Source: Hsuehochloa calcarea
Taxonomy: Eukaryota; Streptophyta; Magnoliopsida; Poales; Poaceae
NCBI GenBank assembly: GCA_036346395.1
Contig: CM070603.1
Span: 54,046,868 to 54,110,867 of the forward strand
Length of the DNA stretch: 64,000 bases
Reading direction: 5' to 3'
Shown here: positions 10,329-22,833 of the stretch, one piece after another
Position numbering within the stretch: position 1 is the first letter of the stretch
How the letters are laid out: each line of letters begins with the position of its first letter
Translations under genes and position numbers: made by a program
The notes under the pieces: generated by a model
Told to the model about the DNA's origin: nothing
Seen by the model: only the letters and a program-made list of their open reading frames with translations
Database searches by the model: none

Positions 10329-13300
10329 TTGAGTGGGAGTACTTGGATTGCCCTGAGCATTTGAATAAGCACCTCTTAAGAAAATCTCATCCAGCAAGCT
10401 TACTGCAGGCTCACAAATCTGACAGTATTCATTCCTGATACATATACATTGACATGATCAATCCTGCTTTGATTCATTCAGTAAATAGTTGCAGTGCTTT
10501 TTATAAAAGCAAAGTGCTTTTGAATTCAGTGTGGTCTTTCATAGTGAATATTCTCTCAAGTTTAAATTGAACCATCTTTATGTGGACATTGGTCTTTCTT
10601 CAGATGGTTGACAAGTTGGATCAGGGGATGGTGCCAGCTGAACTTGGGCCACTGGATTACAAAGGGCTGTACAATGTAATGAGCACTGCTGCTTCTTTTA
10701 CAATTGTCCACCTTTGTAATGTCATAAAATTTGGAGTCCTTTTTTTCAGGCTGTTTCCAAAGCACTTTTTCGAGCACATGTAGAAGGTCAACTCAAGGTA
10801 CTCTTTGGTCATTAAATATGATATACTACTAGTTTTTGTCTGAAAAATTCTTTAGCTGGTTGAAATGTAGAGCGAAATAATGGCTGAGCCAGAGCGATTT
10901 GTAGAGCCTGATCCAGAACTGCCTTTAGCTCTTCTAGATCAAAAAGAGGTTAACAAACCATCACCTTACATGCTTACGATCCATTCGAACTATTAGAGCC
11001 ATTGTACTGCTATACTGAATTACCAGTTTTCCCTTTTCAACTCATCAGGCTGGAAAAAGGTTGCTTCTTATTACTAACTCAGATTACCACTATACGAACA
11101 AAATGATGAATCATTCATTCAATCGCTTTCTTCCTAATGATATGGGATGGAGAGAGCTGTTTGAAATGGTGAGTATTTATTTCTTCTATATGTTGGTTAT
11201 TTTAGAGGTGACTGCTTGTCAGTCATTGCTTGCCCATCATACTGGAAACTTCATTAAGATCAATTGATTCTTTCTTAATGTAGGTTATAGTCTCTGCGAG
11301 GAAGCCAGAGTTTTTCCATCTTTCACATCCATTATACGAGGTTGTCACAAACGATGGATTAATGCGTCCCTGTTTTAAAGCAAATTCAGGTGGAAATCTT
11401 GACATTGTTACTGTTGTGACCCAATTTCTCTAGAACCTCTACCACTTGTTTTTTTTTTTCACTTTTAAGAAACATGTTCAAATTTCAGCCTGCAAATAGA
11501 TATCATAATTTGACTTGAAGTCCAATTTTCTTGAAATGCTAAAAAAGTGAATGAAAATTAAATTAGATATCGAAGAAAAATTTCAGATTGATCAAGAGGG
11601 AAAAGATAAGACTAGAAATCCTTTCATGCTAGGAGAGGAATGGAAAAACATTTTGCATATGAATTATCGAAAGCTCTAGTTTATGACTTTATATGAGCTA
11701 AATACAGATGCAGCATGTTATAGCCACTAATACAAAGTCACCTGATTTGGATAGTGTTGGATAGGTGGGTTAGATATGCCACAACATATATTGGTTTGTG
11801 CATGCAATTGCATAAGATGATAAGAGACACGCATATATGGGTGAGTTTGGGCATTTTTGTTTGATATTTTAACATAAAGTTGAAATTAGAAAATGGGCAC
11901 TTTATGTAACAAAGAAAACAATTTATATATATGTGAAGGCTTCCAGATCTAAGATGATTTGCAGTTATAATGCCATTTTTTATCAACAGATGAGCTACAT
12001 CCCTTTCTCTGCAGCCTTATTATGCTTATGTTGCTACTTGCTAGGTCCTGCAACCTTAACGTACTGTTTATTTTCTGTGCATGTATCTGTTTCTGATGTA
12101 ATAGCTTGAAACTTGTTGTCCTTATCTTAATTGGGTATTTAGGTGGCTTGTACTCTGGTGGTAGTGCTCAGATGGTTGAGAAGTCACTGGACATTCATGG
12201 GGATGAGATATTATATGTGGGGGACCATATTTTCACAGATGTAAGCCAATCAAAAGTTCATTTACGATGGAGAACAGCATTAATCTGCCGTGAACTAGAA
12301 GATGAGGTTTGGTTGCTTAATTTTCTCACTAATTTATACAAAACGGAGTTCTATAGAGCATTTAGCATTAGTATTCACTTTCCAGCTATAGGGATATGAG
12401 GTAGAAAGCCATTTCTGGAACATTTACTGATTCTGTAATTGGTATTTTCCCTATCTTGCATTTGTTTTCTGAGTTCTTTTGTAACTTTTTTGAACCATAA
12501 AAAAAATTGTTCCTCTGATTATCAGATCAAACTCCATTAGTTTCTAAATTGAGTAAATTGGACCAGAGGTCCTGAGACCTGCCCTGTTGCCTTACTTAGG
12601 TCCTTAAAATTCAGTTTTAGCATGGTAGGTCCCTAAACTCGCATAAGCATGCCACTTAGGTCTATCTGTTGGTTAAGTGATGGAAAAATGACATGGATGG
12701 ACCTTAAGGACCTTGTACAACATGTGATGCCAAAATGCTGCTGATGCACTTACTCTTAAAACCATTACCCAAGTTGATCTGATTTTTTTTTGCATCTGTT
12801 GGTTCTGTATTCTCTGAAAGAAAACCTACAAAGGACCACATTTAGTTATAGTGTATCTGCTACGTTGCTGGTAAATGTGTGCTTTCTTGTTTAGTGACCA
12901 ATTTTTCTTTTGTTCTCCTGTGTTTGCAGTTTGATGCGCTAATCCAAGTCATGTTCAAAAAGAAAAGCTTGTCACACTTATACAACAAAAAGAAATTGTG
13001 GGAGACCTTTTTAACCAACTTCGCCTGGCTCTGCAGAGACGCACAAATTCACGTCCTGCACAGGTATTAGAGTGAAACCATGATGCTTTTGTAAGCTTTT
13101 AACATGTTTAGTTTTATTTCCTTGAGAAGCTTGAGATTTTACCCTTTATAATATGCTGGTAACAATATAATTTGAGCAGCACACTGCTACCATGTAGAAA
13201 TTATCTACAACTTAAGCCAGGCTTGAGGATTTTGTTAAGTTCTTAATATACTTGCACTGATATATCAATTTTATTCTTTTCCAGACACTTGCTGCAACTT

Positions 13301-14273
13301 GTATGAATGATCAGGAGCTTACAGAAAGTATGCAAAAGTTGCTCATTGTTATGCAGAGATTAGATGAAAAGATTGCACCAATGCTGGAATCGGATGGAGA
13401 ACTTTTCAATAAAAGGTACATCAGGCACTACCTAAGTTCTTATGAGTCTATTTAAATGCGAGAAGTACTTCAAATGTATGGTTTCCAGATCTATTGTCGT
13501 ATGTATTCCTTGCAGAAGAAATGTTCTGCTTTACAAGTTTCATTGCTTTAAATAAAATATCAGTGCATCTTTGTTTTTTTGCTTCTTATTTCTAATGTCT
13601 ATGATTCCCATAACTATGGAATTAATGCACCATATTGTTCATATATCTTCTGGTGCATTTCTCTTTAATTGTTAGAAAGATAAGCTAAGCAAATGTTATC
13701 TCCTTTTAAGATGGGGTTGGTTGTCACGTGCTGGCTTATGGGATAAGAGTCATCTGACCAGGCAAATCGAAAAGTGAGTTTTTTTTTGTGTGTGTAGTTG
13801 TGAATATTTTACAGGCCCCAGACTTATTTGTGTAAATGCAACTATTGTGTCTTTGTTGTAGATATGCTGATATATACACATCAAGGGTTTCAAATTTTCT
13901 ACACTATACTCCATTCATGTATTTCCGATCACAAGAACAGGTAAATAAACAACTTGAGATAATCTGTGTCCTGCGTGCTTATTGGTTAAGACTTGAGAAT
14001 GCCAATTCCCTCATACAATGACTAAAGGCACATTAGAAACAGTAAATAGAATGACTGCAATACTCCTGCAACTGCCTCAGAGCCTGTGAAAGTGTGAAAA
14101 GAATATTAGACATATGCTATTAGAATATTTTTTCTGTTGGTTTTAGAGAAGTTGCTTACCGAGTGAAGTGATTTTCTTTCCGACTAGCCTTCAAGTAGGT
14201 CTCTTTTTGCTGCTAGCTAGCTCAGCTCATTTGTTTTACAACACTTGTGCTTAGTCTGGTGGCGTTGCGCCAG

Positions 14274-17200
14274 TTATGAATAACGTTTGCATTCATCGTG
14301 AGGCCAATGGGTCAAACAAGTACATATGTGACATATATGCAAGTAACACATTATGCAACGAGAAAAATACATAGGTAATAATATACATCTAATCTCCCTC
14401 AAACTTATGGTGGATCAACAACATGAAGTTTAGAGAGATAGAAGTTGTGCTGAGCTCTAGTCTACGCCTTTGTGAAGAAGTCTGTCAACTGAAGTTCTGA
14501 AGGGGCACATACTGAAGAGCAACAACCTGGTCCTGCACCCGTACCCGCATGTAGGGAGCATTAACACCAATATGCTTTGTAAGCTCATGCTTCACCGGAT
14601 TTGTAGCAATGCTAATAGCCCATGTACTGTTAGACAAAAGAGGAGTGAGTGCTGAAGCAGAAAGACCAAAATCCTCAAGTAACCACCGTAGCCAAGTAAC
14701 CTCTGCAGTCAACAAAGCCATAGCTCGCAACTCAGCCTCAGCACTCGAACGAGAAACTGCTGTCTACTTCTTAGTCTTCCAAGCAATGAGAGAACCACCA
14801 AGAAAAACACAATAGTCAAAAGAGACCGTCGATCAGAGTGATCACTAGCCTGTGGCATCGAAATATGCCCGAGTCAGAAAGAGTCGGAACGAGGAAAAAC
14901 AGACAACAAGTGATGGTTCCACAAAGATATCGTAGAACAAGAAAAAGATGACTATAGTGGAGCTAAGTGGAGTAGAAACAAATGTCAGGATGAGTGACAC
15001 CCAGATAAACAAGACTCCTAACAAGGTGACGATAGCTAGTAGGATCAATAAGAGGCTCACCATCAGTGGGTCGAAGATGAACATTAAGCTCCATGAGAGT
15101 CAGCGGTGTACTGATCCGTAAGAGAAGCACAATCAAGAAGATCCTAGATATACTTTTCTTGGACAGATAGAAGGCCTCAGGCGTAGAAATAACCTCAATC
15201 CCAAGAAAGTAGCGAAGAGAACCCAGATCAGACATAAGAAACTGCTCATTAAGACGCTCCTTGACAAAAGTGATGTACTGAGAATAATATCCAGTAATGA
15301 TCATATCATCAACATATAAAAAGGACAAGTGTCCGACCACGAGGCTAAGTGTGAATAAAAAGAGCAAAGTCATGAGTACTAGTAGAGAAACCAGCTATAG
15401 TGACAACAGAAGAGAAACGATCAAACCAAGCACGAGTAGTTTGCTTGAGGCCGTAAAGAGATCGGCTGAAAACAACAGGCCACGAGACGAGCCTTGTAGC
15501 TCTCAAGAGAACTACCAGAGCAGGTCTTAACCTTGTAGACCCACTTGCACATGATAGGGGTAACACACGCTGGAAGAGGGACAAGATCCCACGTGACAGT
15601 ACGCTCAAGGGCAGCAATCTCCTCTGTCATCGTATGTTGCCACTCTTGATGAACGACAACATCACGATAAGAAGTCGGTTCGGTAAGAACCGCCAAACAA
15701 AAGCATGCAGGAGGCCGAATAGACTGGCGATCACGAAGAGCATATCGAGGAGAGGCCGAAGGAGACTCATAAGAAGAATCCTCAACTCGCGGACGACGAG
15801 TGTAGTAGAGAGGGTAAGAAGAAACAAGGCCAGGAGGAGCCTTTAGAGAAGGTGTCGGTGGCGAAGGAGACAGTGAAGGAGGCACCGAATAGGCCAAAGG
15901 CTGTGACGGAGATGTGGTGACTATAGGGATAGCAGGAATAGTCAGGAAATAAAGTGGCTCGACAAGAGATGCTAGAGTGGTGGAAGAAGGACGAGGGTAG
16001 AAAGGACGAGACTCATCAAAAGTGATGTCCTAAGAAACCCATATCTGTCGGCCAATAGGACGCCAACAACGATATCTCTTATGCTCAGCTCTATAGCCTA
16101 GAAAAACGCACTCCACGAACTAAGCAGTCAGCTTGATGCGCTCACGAGGTGCAAGAAGAACATAGCACACACACCCAAAGAGACGAAGACTAGAATAATC
16201 TGGAGTCTTGCCACAGAGACGCTCAACTGGGATCACACACTAAAGAACAGAAGAAGGCTGAATATTAATCAGAAAGGTGGCAGTAGAAACAGTCTCAGCT
16301 CAGAAGTGTGGTGGGACAGCAAAAGCAAGCATAAGAGCACATGCTGTTTCAAAAAGGTGGTGATGCTTCCGTTCAACCACACTGTTCTGGGCATGAGCAT
16401 CAGGCTGTTTCAAGAAGGTGGTGATACTTCCGTTCAACCACACTGTTCTGGGCATGAGCATCAAGGCAAGAAAACTAAGAGAGAGTACCCTGCTCTACAA
16501 GAAAACCACAAAGGACTCCTAACAAGTATTCTCCAGCAGAATCAACACGAAAAACACGAATAGAAAAGTCAAACTAAGTACGGATCATGGTGGCAAAAGT
16601 CCTTTAGATGGATAGAACCTCACTACGAGATGATATAAAGTATATCCATGTGTGTCGAGAAAAGTTATCAATAAAAATGATATAGCGATGACCTCCTTTC
16701 GATACGAAAAGAGCCGGACCCCATACATTAGAATGAACAAGATCAAAAGGACGCTGTGACACTGACTCACTGGAAGGATAAAGCAGTTGAAGCTGTTTAC
16801 CAAGCTTACAATTATGACAATTTAGAGAAATATCATCAGACAGAGACCCTGAAAGACCACGACGAAGTAAACAAGATAGACGCGACTCGCAAAGATGTCC
16901 AAACGATGATACAACTGAGCAAAAGACGCAGTGTATGATGCAGCAAAAACGACAACGCCGATGGAGGCAACATGACTGGCAGGGACAGCGGAAGGAAGAT
17001 AAAGCCAGTTAAGCTCCCAGAGACATCGTGAGTCACGAAGGCGATGGCCAGTACCAACCAGAGTCCCGTGCGTCGATCCTGAACAGAATAAAAATCATAA
17101 TAGAGAATAACACGACAACCATGATCAATGAGCTGACCGGCAGATATGAGCTGCATGGTTAGTTTGGGAACATAAGAAACAACATGAACATGAAAAGAGG

Positions 17201-19055
17201 AATTCAAGAGAGTGTCTCGTCCTGCGATAGAGAGGGGGATACCATCTGCTGTCTGAACAGTGATATGATCAGCTAAAGGACCAATGAATGTGAGATTGTT
17301 GGAATCAGATGTCGTATGAAAGGAAGCACCAGAGTCAAGAATCCAAGGTGATATACCTGAGGAAGGAGTAGAAGACGGTCTCTCACTAGAAGACTGGCCA
17401 GTAGAACCATACGATGCAAAAGCAGCCATGCGACGTAGCAGTGTGAGAAACTCCAGAGCTCCTTTGAGAGGAGGAACCGCCAGTGCCCTTTGGAGGATGA
17501 CCACCACGACGTAAATCCTTCTTGTAGCAGAACTGCGTCACATGTCGCAATAGGTGCAGTGTTGTCCCCTACCAACAGCAGCTGTCACAGGTGAAGACAC
17601 CATTGGTGAAGGAGGTGCTACCAGAATTGAAGGAAACGACGGTGATGGTAGCAGACCCGTAACACGAAGGCGAATCTTCTCAGCACAAACAGCTACAAGA
17701 GCTTCCAACAAAGTCACACGAGGGTGACGTTCCAGCAACTGAGCACGAGTCTACTCATACTTAGCCTGGAGACGGGTCAAGAAGTCGTAGATACGACGAG
17801 GCTCCAGGTGAGACTGTTGATGTTGACAACACTGACATGTGTGGCAAACATCCGGTCCCAAAGAGTCAATCTGACGCCATACTGCAGACAATTGGGCATA
17901 GAACTCATCCACGGTGGCATCTCCCTACTGCAGTGACTGCTCCTGACGCACAACAGAAAGATACAAGGAATCACCAGATGGCTCGTAGCGGTTGCGCAAA
18001 TGTGTCCACATCAAATGTACTGAAGCCAAACCAACCACATCCCCAGTGAATTGCACCTCCATACTAGCAACCAGAATAGCAGAGGCACGAGCATCATCAT
18101 CCATATCTTATATGCAGCATATTGAGTCTAAAAAGTTTCCATAGCATCCCCAAAAGTGTTAGATGCCTCTTTACGTGCGTCTTCGGAAGTAGTCTTCGGG
18201 GGCTCAGGCTCAGCAGGTGGAGTAGGGCGAGGTGGGCAAGGCAACTCGCCGGTAAGAAACTCCCAAAGGCACTGACCACGCAAGTGGAGAGTGCTAAAAT
18301 CAGTCCCGATAATTGATACTATCGAAGATCACTGGGTAGCGAGGAACGGAAACAATGCCCATTGGTTGGCGGCACTGGATGGCGCGGCAACCAAGACAAC
18401 GGTCTCTAACAGCGACGCCGACGACGCTCGCTTAAAACGACGATCGCTTTTTTTTGTGGTCGGCTCGGGCCGGGCTGGCTCGTAATAAAGCTTAAAGCTC
18501 CTGCTCGGCTTGCAAAGAACGCTTCGGTTGAAGAAGCACATAAGGGGAACTAGGGCTCCCCCGGGCAGCGACGGCGACGCGAGCTCATGCGGAAGACAAG
18601 CGATAGCTAGGGCGGCTGCTGTTGGAGGCGACGATGGGCGGATCGACGACAACAGGAGCCGAAGGCGCGCGCGGGGGCTCGAGGCGACGACGGGAGATCG
18701 GCGACGGCCCACAACAACGTCACGACTCCCAGCAACTTTAGCGGAAGACGAAGACAGGGCGAAAGGAGTCGACGCCGACTACGTGCTTGGTGTGACGAAT
18801 CCGCCCAAGCAAGCGACGGTCGAAAGAAAAATCGGCGGCAAAGCTAGGCGGAGACCGGAAGAAAAACCGGTGGCGGCGTGACAGAAAAACAAACCCTAGG
18901 TTTGCTCTGATACCATATTATGAATAGCGTTTGTATTCATTATGAGGCCAATGAATCAGTATATATACAAGTTCAGGTGCGACATATATGAAAGTAATCC
19001 CTTACACTGCCATGGGGAATAGTTAGGGTGGAATATTTATCGTATCTACTTAACA
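14274..19055 (-). mobile_element. Copia A: full-length degenerate Ty1-copia element (left copy)
   Basis: The 3' LTR is 14,274-14,394 and the 5' LTR 18,916-19,055 (element on minus strand). The primer-binding site complements GCTCTGATACCA (18,904-18,915), and a CTCCCTCAAACTTATGGTGG purine tract lies inside the 3' LTR. The two LTRs are much more diverged from each other than the left and right arms are, so it inserted well before the palindrome formed. It sits in the last intron of the 5'-nucleotidase gene, antisense to it, between exon 16 and the 48-bp final exon. Relative to the right copy it lacks about 215 bp of the reverse transcriptase region near 15,470. Confidence 0.88.
14485..18300 (-). 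pseudogene. Copia A gag-pol polyprotein remnant (left)
   Basis: Order on the minus strand is gag (about 18,280-17,540), protease (WILDSGASFHTTS near 17,340), integrase (about 16,860-16,300), reverse transcriptase (YVDDMIITG near 15,310) and RNase H with the AEAELRAMA and KHELTKHI motifs (14,760-14,560). Many stops and frameshifts occur. The gag zinc knuckle is cut after its first cysteines at about 17,540 by a short left-specific deletion. In the integrase region a ~61-bp stretch is tandemly duplicated (16,340-16,460). It is not functional. Confidence 0.85.
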
Positions 19056-19377
19056 TCGTGAAACAACCAATACGTTGAAAACTAGTTCACTGAACCGTCT
19101 TACTTGAAAAGCACCAGTCTCCATAGTTGATACCAGTTTTACAAAAAGCTGTAGAAGAACATGACATGAACATGCTATTTTTATGCTAAATATCTGTTTA
19201 GCCACTCTTTAATGTGTTTAAAACAAATCTGGGATACATGGGCATTGCTTGCATCGATGAATCATATTGTCGCATTCACCGTTTTCATTGTTTTTCTATG
19301 ATCTTGCTAATCCCCTAAACATGTTCCAGGCACTTGCCCACGACTCCCATTCCTATTCCCGTGGTCAACAAGATTGA

Positions 19378-21546
19378 TGCCAATGGGCACTGTTGATGTT
19401 GAATTCGCATGTGGAGACGAGGGGAGAAAAGAAAGAAATAAAAAAAACGAGATGGAAAGCAGCTGAATGTGATTGTGGCCGTGGTGGCTGGGCTGCACCA
19501 GCATGCAAAGACTGTTAATTCGGAACGATGTCATCTATAGCCGTGTTCCTGTGTAAGTAAAGCCATTATCTTATAAGTTGTAGCACGATTAGAATAAGCC
19601 ACGCGGTCGTTTGTTTTGTTGCCGACCGACCCAAAAGGATTTGATTTGTTGAGGAGCAATGACCAGTGTCACAGCCTTGCAGCGGAGCATGTAAATTGTG
19701 ACACAGTGGATACCCATCGTTATGTGGCATTTCGCAAAATACAAAAGAAAAGCTTGCATCTTTAAGTTCATGGATGAACTGGTTATGTTCCAGTCGTATG
19801 TTTTTCATGCGCTGGAAGAGTTATTAGCCGACTTGTTGTGGATGTTGCGCTTCCTCTTTTGTTTGAGACTGGCTGGTTGCATTCGGCTGATGGCTGCAAT
19901 TGCATTCTCACGCCATATTTGTGTCGGTGAGAAATGCATCGTATGTAGTAAATCTTAAAGAACGTGGTGTTTTTTTACTTTTAACTGATCAAATTGAGTT
20001 TGAAAGTTCAAATACCATACAGTACAAATGACATGAGCAGTACAAAAACATGAGTGGACCTATGACTAAATTTTAAGTAAGACGGTGTCGCAAGTGTGGA
20101 TCAAAGATCTTTGGTTGCCCTGTCTCGCCGGCTCATCACGTACCGTGCGGCTGATGGCCTAAGCCCTTGCCGGTTGCCACCTTGTGGCCTCGTCTCACCC
20201 CCTGGCTGCCTCGCCTGTAGTCACTTGCTGCTTTGTTAGAGTTAGAGGAGGAGAGGACCGAGGAGGCGTGAGGAGCAGAGGATGCCATGAGCCTGTGAGG
20301 AAAATATGGAGTGGCTACGGGCTATGGACAGTGCTTTCTAATGGGTTGGCTGACCGGCCAAACTAGGCTCATTTGAACAAAGTTCACGAGGCTACGATCA
20401 CGAAGCAGCCTCCTCTTCAACCTCCGCTCAGCCTTCTCTTCAACCTCCGCTCGACGCTTCGGTTGCCTCCTTGCCGAGCGTGGACTGTTTGTACTATGGT
20501 TGTTAAGATCTGAAATTTAGACACGTGGGTTGGGGGTCCGGCCGAAGGAGAGCTCGGGTGGCCACCCACCATGCCCGAAGGGAGGGTCCGCCTCTGACAT
20601 CGACATGTTTCCAGATGCCCTTGCGACCTTTTGTCGTACGGACCTTAGCCGAACTGGTGTCTGGTGGAGCTCGGTTCGCCGACTCAACCCCGTCATAGAA
20701 TGGTATCGCCAGCCTTCACATGGGCAAAGGTAAGAGGCAGACAGCACCCTGCCTTTCAGTAAATATCAACCGTCAGACCCCGAATGGACGGTGCAGGTTT
20801 TGGATAAACAGTATTACAGTGTGTCTCTACCTTTGCATCTCACCCCTGCGTACTATACCTCTCTGATACGGTTCCCCCTGTCATGCGTGCAGGCCAGTAT
20901 TCTAATCATTAAAATGCAGCGTCCCATTGATTTCCTAAAATATCCTGTGGATTGAATTGTTTTCTGCAGACACCCTACGAAATTCATGTGTTTCAAACGA
21001 ACCTTTACGTTGGGCTAGGCTTGGTGTGAATTAATACTATCGGTTAGAAAAATACTTACGTCTATTGTCATTATTCCTTTCTTTATTTTCTATTTAATGC
21101 TATTGGCTTTTTTCGCTCTAGGATGTGATTTTGATCATAACTTTTTTATAATTATTATATATTTTTTGATATCAATAAAATTGTATTATTGTAAAATTAA
21201 TTTTAACAACAAATTTATCATTATAGTTTTTTATATGTCCAATCGTGATAGTTTTAAATATATCTATAGTCAATTTTCAGGTAGTTTGATGGCACGGTTT
21301 CCAAAACATCAAATAAAAAGGAAACCACTAAAATGAAAAGACTAAATTTCAAATTGGGAAATAGGAAGGAGTATATTCCTAGTGTCCTATTTGGAGGTGG
21401 AGTATTTCTGTGGGAGGTTCGTGGATTTAGGGCTAGTTTGAAAACAAGTGCGTTCACAAAAAAAATCATAGAAATCAGTTTAATACTAGGAGGAATTGGG
21501 AAAATATCTGTGTTTCAAATAGTACGTTAGTTCAGATTACAATTCA
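19378..21546 (+). other. 3' flank of left gene, gene-poor
   Basis: This probably begins with the 3' UTR of the 5'-nucleotidase. No recognisable protein-coding region or RNA gene was seen. Short open stretches (such as 19,698-19,958 and 20,530-20,733) are conserved in the right arm only because the arms are near-identical. A ~22-bp CTTCTCTTCAACCTCCGCTC stretch is doubled around 20,410-20,450 here but single in the right arm. The part from 21,080 to 21,540 is very AT-rich. Confidence 0.5.
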
Positions 21547-21982
21547 TGAGTCTTTGGCTGAAAAACACGTTTTTAAAACGCAATAACAAAAATAGTATCA
21601 TCGTGTTCGAAACGACAAAACTGACACCCTTACCGTGCAAAATCACTGCGAAAAGTCACATGCCGCTCACCCAGTCTGCGAAAAACCACATGTCGCACAC
21701 CCAAACCGCGGTAAGCGGCCTGTCGCGTTCTCAGTTCGCGACAGTGGCGTGCGCACGTTACTGTCGCGCCTTCCTGCCGCAGACTGGACACGCGAGAGGT
21801 GGCCTGCCGCAATCTGGGTGTGCAACAGCCAGCAAGCCACCTGACGCAGGCTGTGAGCTTGACACATGATTTTCTGCAGTGATTTTGCGTGGTTATGGTG
21901 ATATTTTTGTCATTCCGGGCACGAGACGACTAGTTTTGATGTAGCATTTCAAAAGGAGACTAAATCAGCCAAAACTCCTGCA
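21547..21982. mobile_element. GC-centred fold-back element (left)
   Basis: The outer ~100 bp at each side form an imperfect inverted repeat. TTTGGCTGA starts the left side and TCAGCCAAA ends the right; the inner parts share GACAAAA...CGTGCAAAATCACTGC with its complement GCAGTGATTTTGCGTGG. The core (21,650-21,860) is a GC-rich array of degenerate TGCGGCAGGCC/TCGCGACAG-like words, itself partly self-complementary. It resembles a long-TIR MITE or fold-back element; no transposase is present. The mirror copy is at 31,034-31,430. Confidence 0.6.
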
Positions 21983-22082
21983 ACTTGTATCCATTAATCC
22001 AATTAAAAATAAGATTATAGATGATTTACTACTAAGTTGATGTGCAGTTGATAATTTATCGCTCAATCAAGTACTACGTCAA

Positions 22083-22262
22083 ATGATCAAATCCGCCATC
22101 GAAAATTTGTCATTTGCCACTCAGGCACTCGCTAGTCGCTATCCTCCAGCCTGCATGGCTCGTCCCCCTATCCTCGGCTCCTCGCCCAACAGCTGCACAG
22201 TCCGACGCAAAAGCGAAAGAGCTCAAAAAAGCGAATTTTGGACTCTTTTGGCCGTATGCCGC
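22083..22262 (+). repeat. Innermost palindrome arm / candidate MULE TIR (left)
   Basis: The last ~180 bp of the left arm, ending in TTTTGGCCGTATGCCGC, complement the start of the right arm at 30,768-30,947. They border the Mutator-like element in the centre directly, and Mutator-like elements usually have long terminal inverted repeats of 100-500 bp, so part of this stretch may be the element's TIR (inference). Because the flanks beyond are themselves inverted copies, no direct target-site duplication can be recognised. Confidence 0.45.
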
Positions 22263-22833
22263 ACGAAAATTCCCCGTTTAGCCCCCTTATCTGCGAATTT
22301 CCCCGTTTAGCCCCTTCGCCCACTGCTTGCCGTCGGGGGGGCGGCGAGGTCGCTCACGCCGCCCCCACGACAAAGAGTCGCTCACGCCGCCCCCACGACA
22401 AGAGTCACTCCGCTTCTTGCTAACCAGCAGCAGTGGCCCTCCTTTTTTAATTCAAAAATGTAATTAATAATATTTGTTCGAGAAATTTTTTAATGTATTA
22501 AATGAGGTCAAAAAGTTATGAAACTTTTTATGGAGCCTCCTGGCATAGTGTGCTTGGTTGTGTGATTTTTTCAAATTTTTATCAATTTTTTTTCTCTGCA
22601 TAAATATTTGAAGTCAAATATTTGTATGAATTTTCTAATATAGAAACTGAGGTCCGAACATTATGAATTTTTTTTGTCAGACTCCCTACACAGAGGACTT
22701 GATTGTGTAAATTTTATGTTATTTTATATGCTCCGAGATTATCTCGACAAATTCAGGGTCTAGGTCTGGAAATTATGACGAGACGTTTCGGAAATTAGGG
22801 TTTCTTGATTTCATATGACTCGAAATGTGTGTT
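22263..22833. other. Non-coding end of the MULE, with a short tandem repeat
   Basis: First, CCCCGTTTAGCCCC occurs twice (22,270-22,316). Then a ~26-bp unit GTCGCTCACGCCGCCCCCAC is repeated two to three times (22,350-22,410). The rest is AT-rich. No gene was seen. Confidence 0.5.

Larger units (their letters stand above)
4346..19377 (+). pseudogene. HAD-superfamily 5'-nucleotidase, left copy, two frameshifts
   Basis: Plant member of the cytosolic purine 5'-nucleotidase (HAD subfamily IG) family, which dephosphorylates nucleoside monophosphates. Seventeen exons are inferred from GT-AG sites and reading phase: 4346-4670, 4871-4968, 8731-8850, 9125-9214, 9280-9394, 9474-9573, 10604-10675, 10750-10797, 10871-10948, 11049-11168, 11284-11389, 12143-12306, 12930-13063, 13285-13415, 13711-13773, 13862-13940, 19330-19377. 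HAD motifs are visible: I GYDMDYT (exon 3, D170/D172), II LLLITNSD (exon 10), III SARKPEFF (exon 11), IV YVGDHIFTD (exon 12). The Arg/Pro/Ser-rich N-terminus resembles a plastid or mitochondrial transit peptide (inference). Exon 5 has lost one G near 9,286-9,289 and exon 13 one G after 12,945 relative to the right copy; each breaks the frame inside the catalytic part. Exon 1 is intact here. Intron 2 and the last intron are swollen by retrotransposons. Confidence 0.9.
1..22262 (+). repeat. Left arm of giant imperfect palindrome
   Basis: The whole stretch reappears in reverse complement at 30,768-55,994. Paired landmarks are: window base 1 with 55,994; hAT end 2,272 with 50,890; gene start 4,346 with 48,812; gene stop 19,377 with 33,574; inner end 22,262 with 30,768. 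Order and content are conserved without rearrangement. Through the gene most exons and introns read identically base for base. Differences are single-base indels, scrambled GC-rich patches, about 215 bp missing from the left copia A, and a 2.83-kb insertion present only on the right. The arm runs off the left edge of the window, so its true length is unknown. It could be a real inverted duplication or two haplotypes joined in opposite orientation. Confidence 0.93.
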
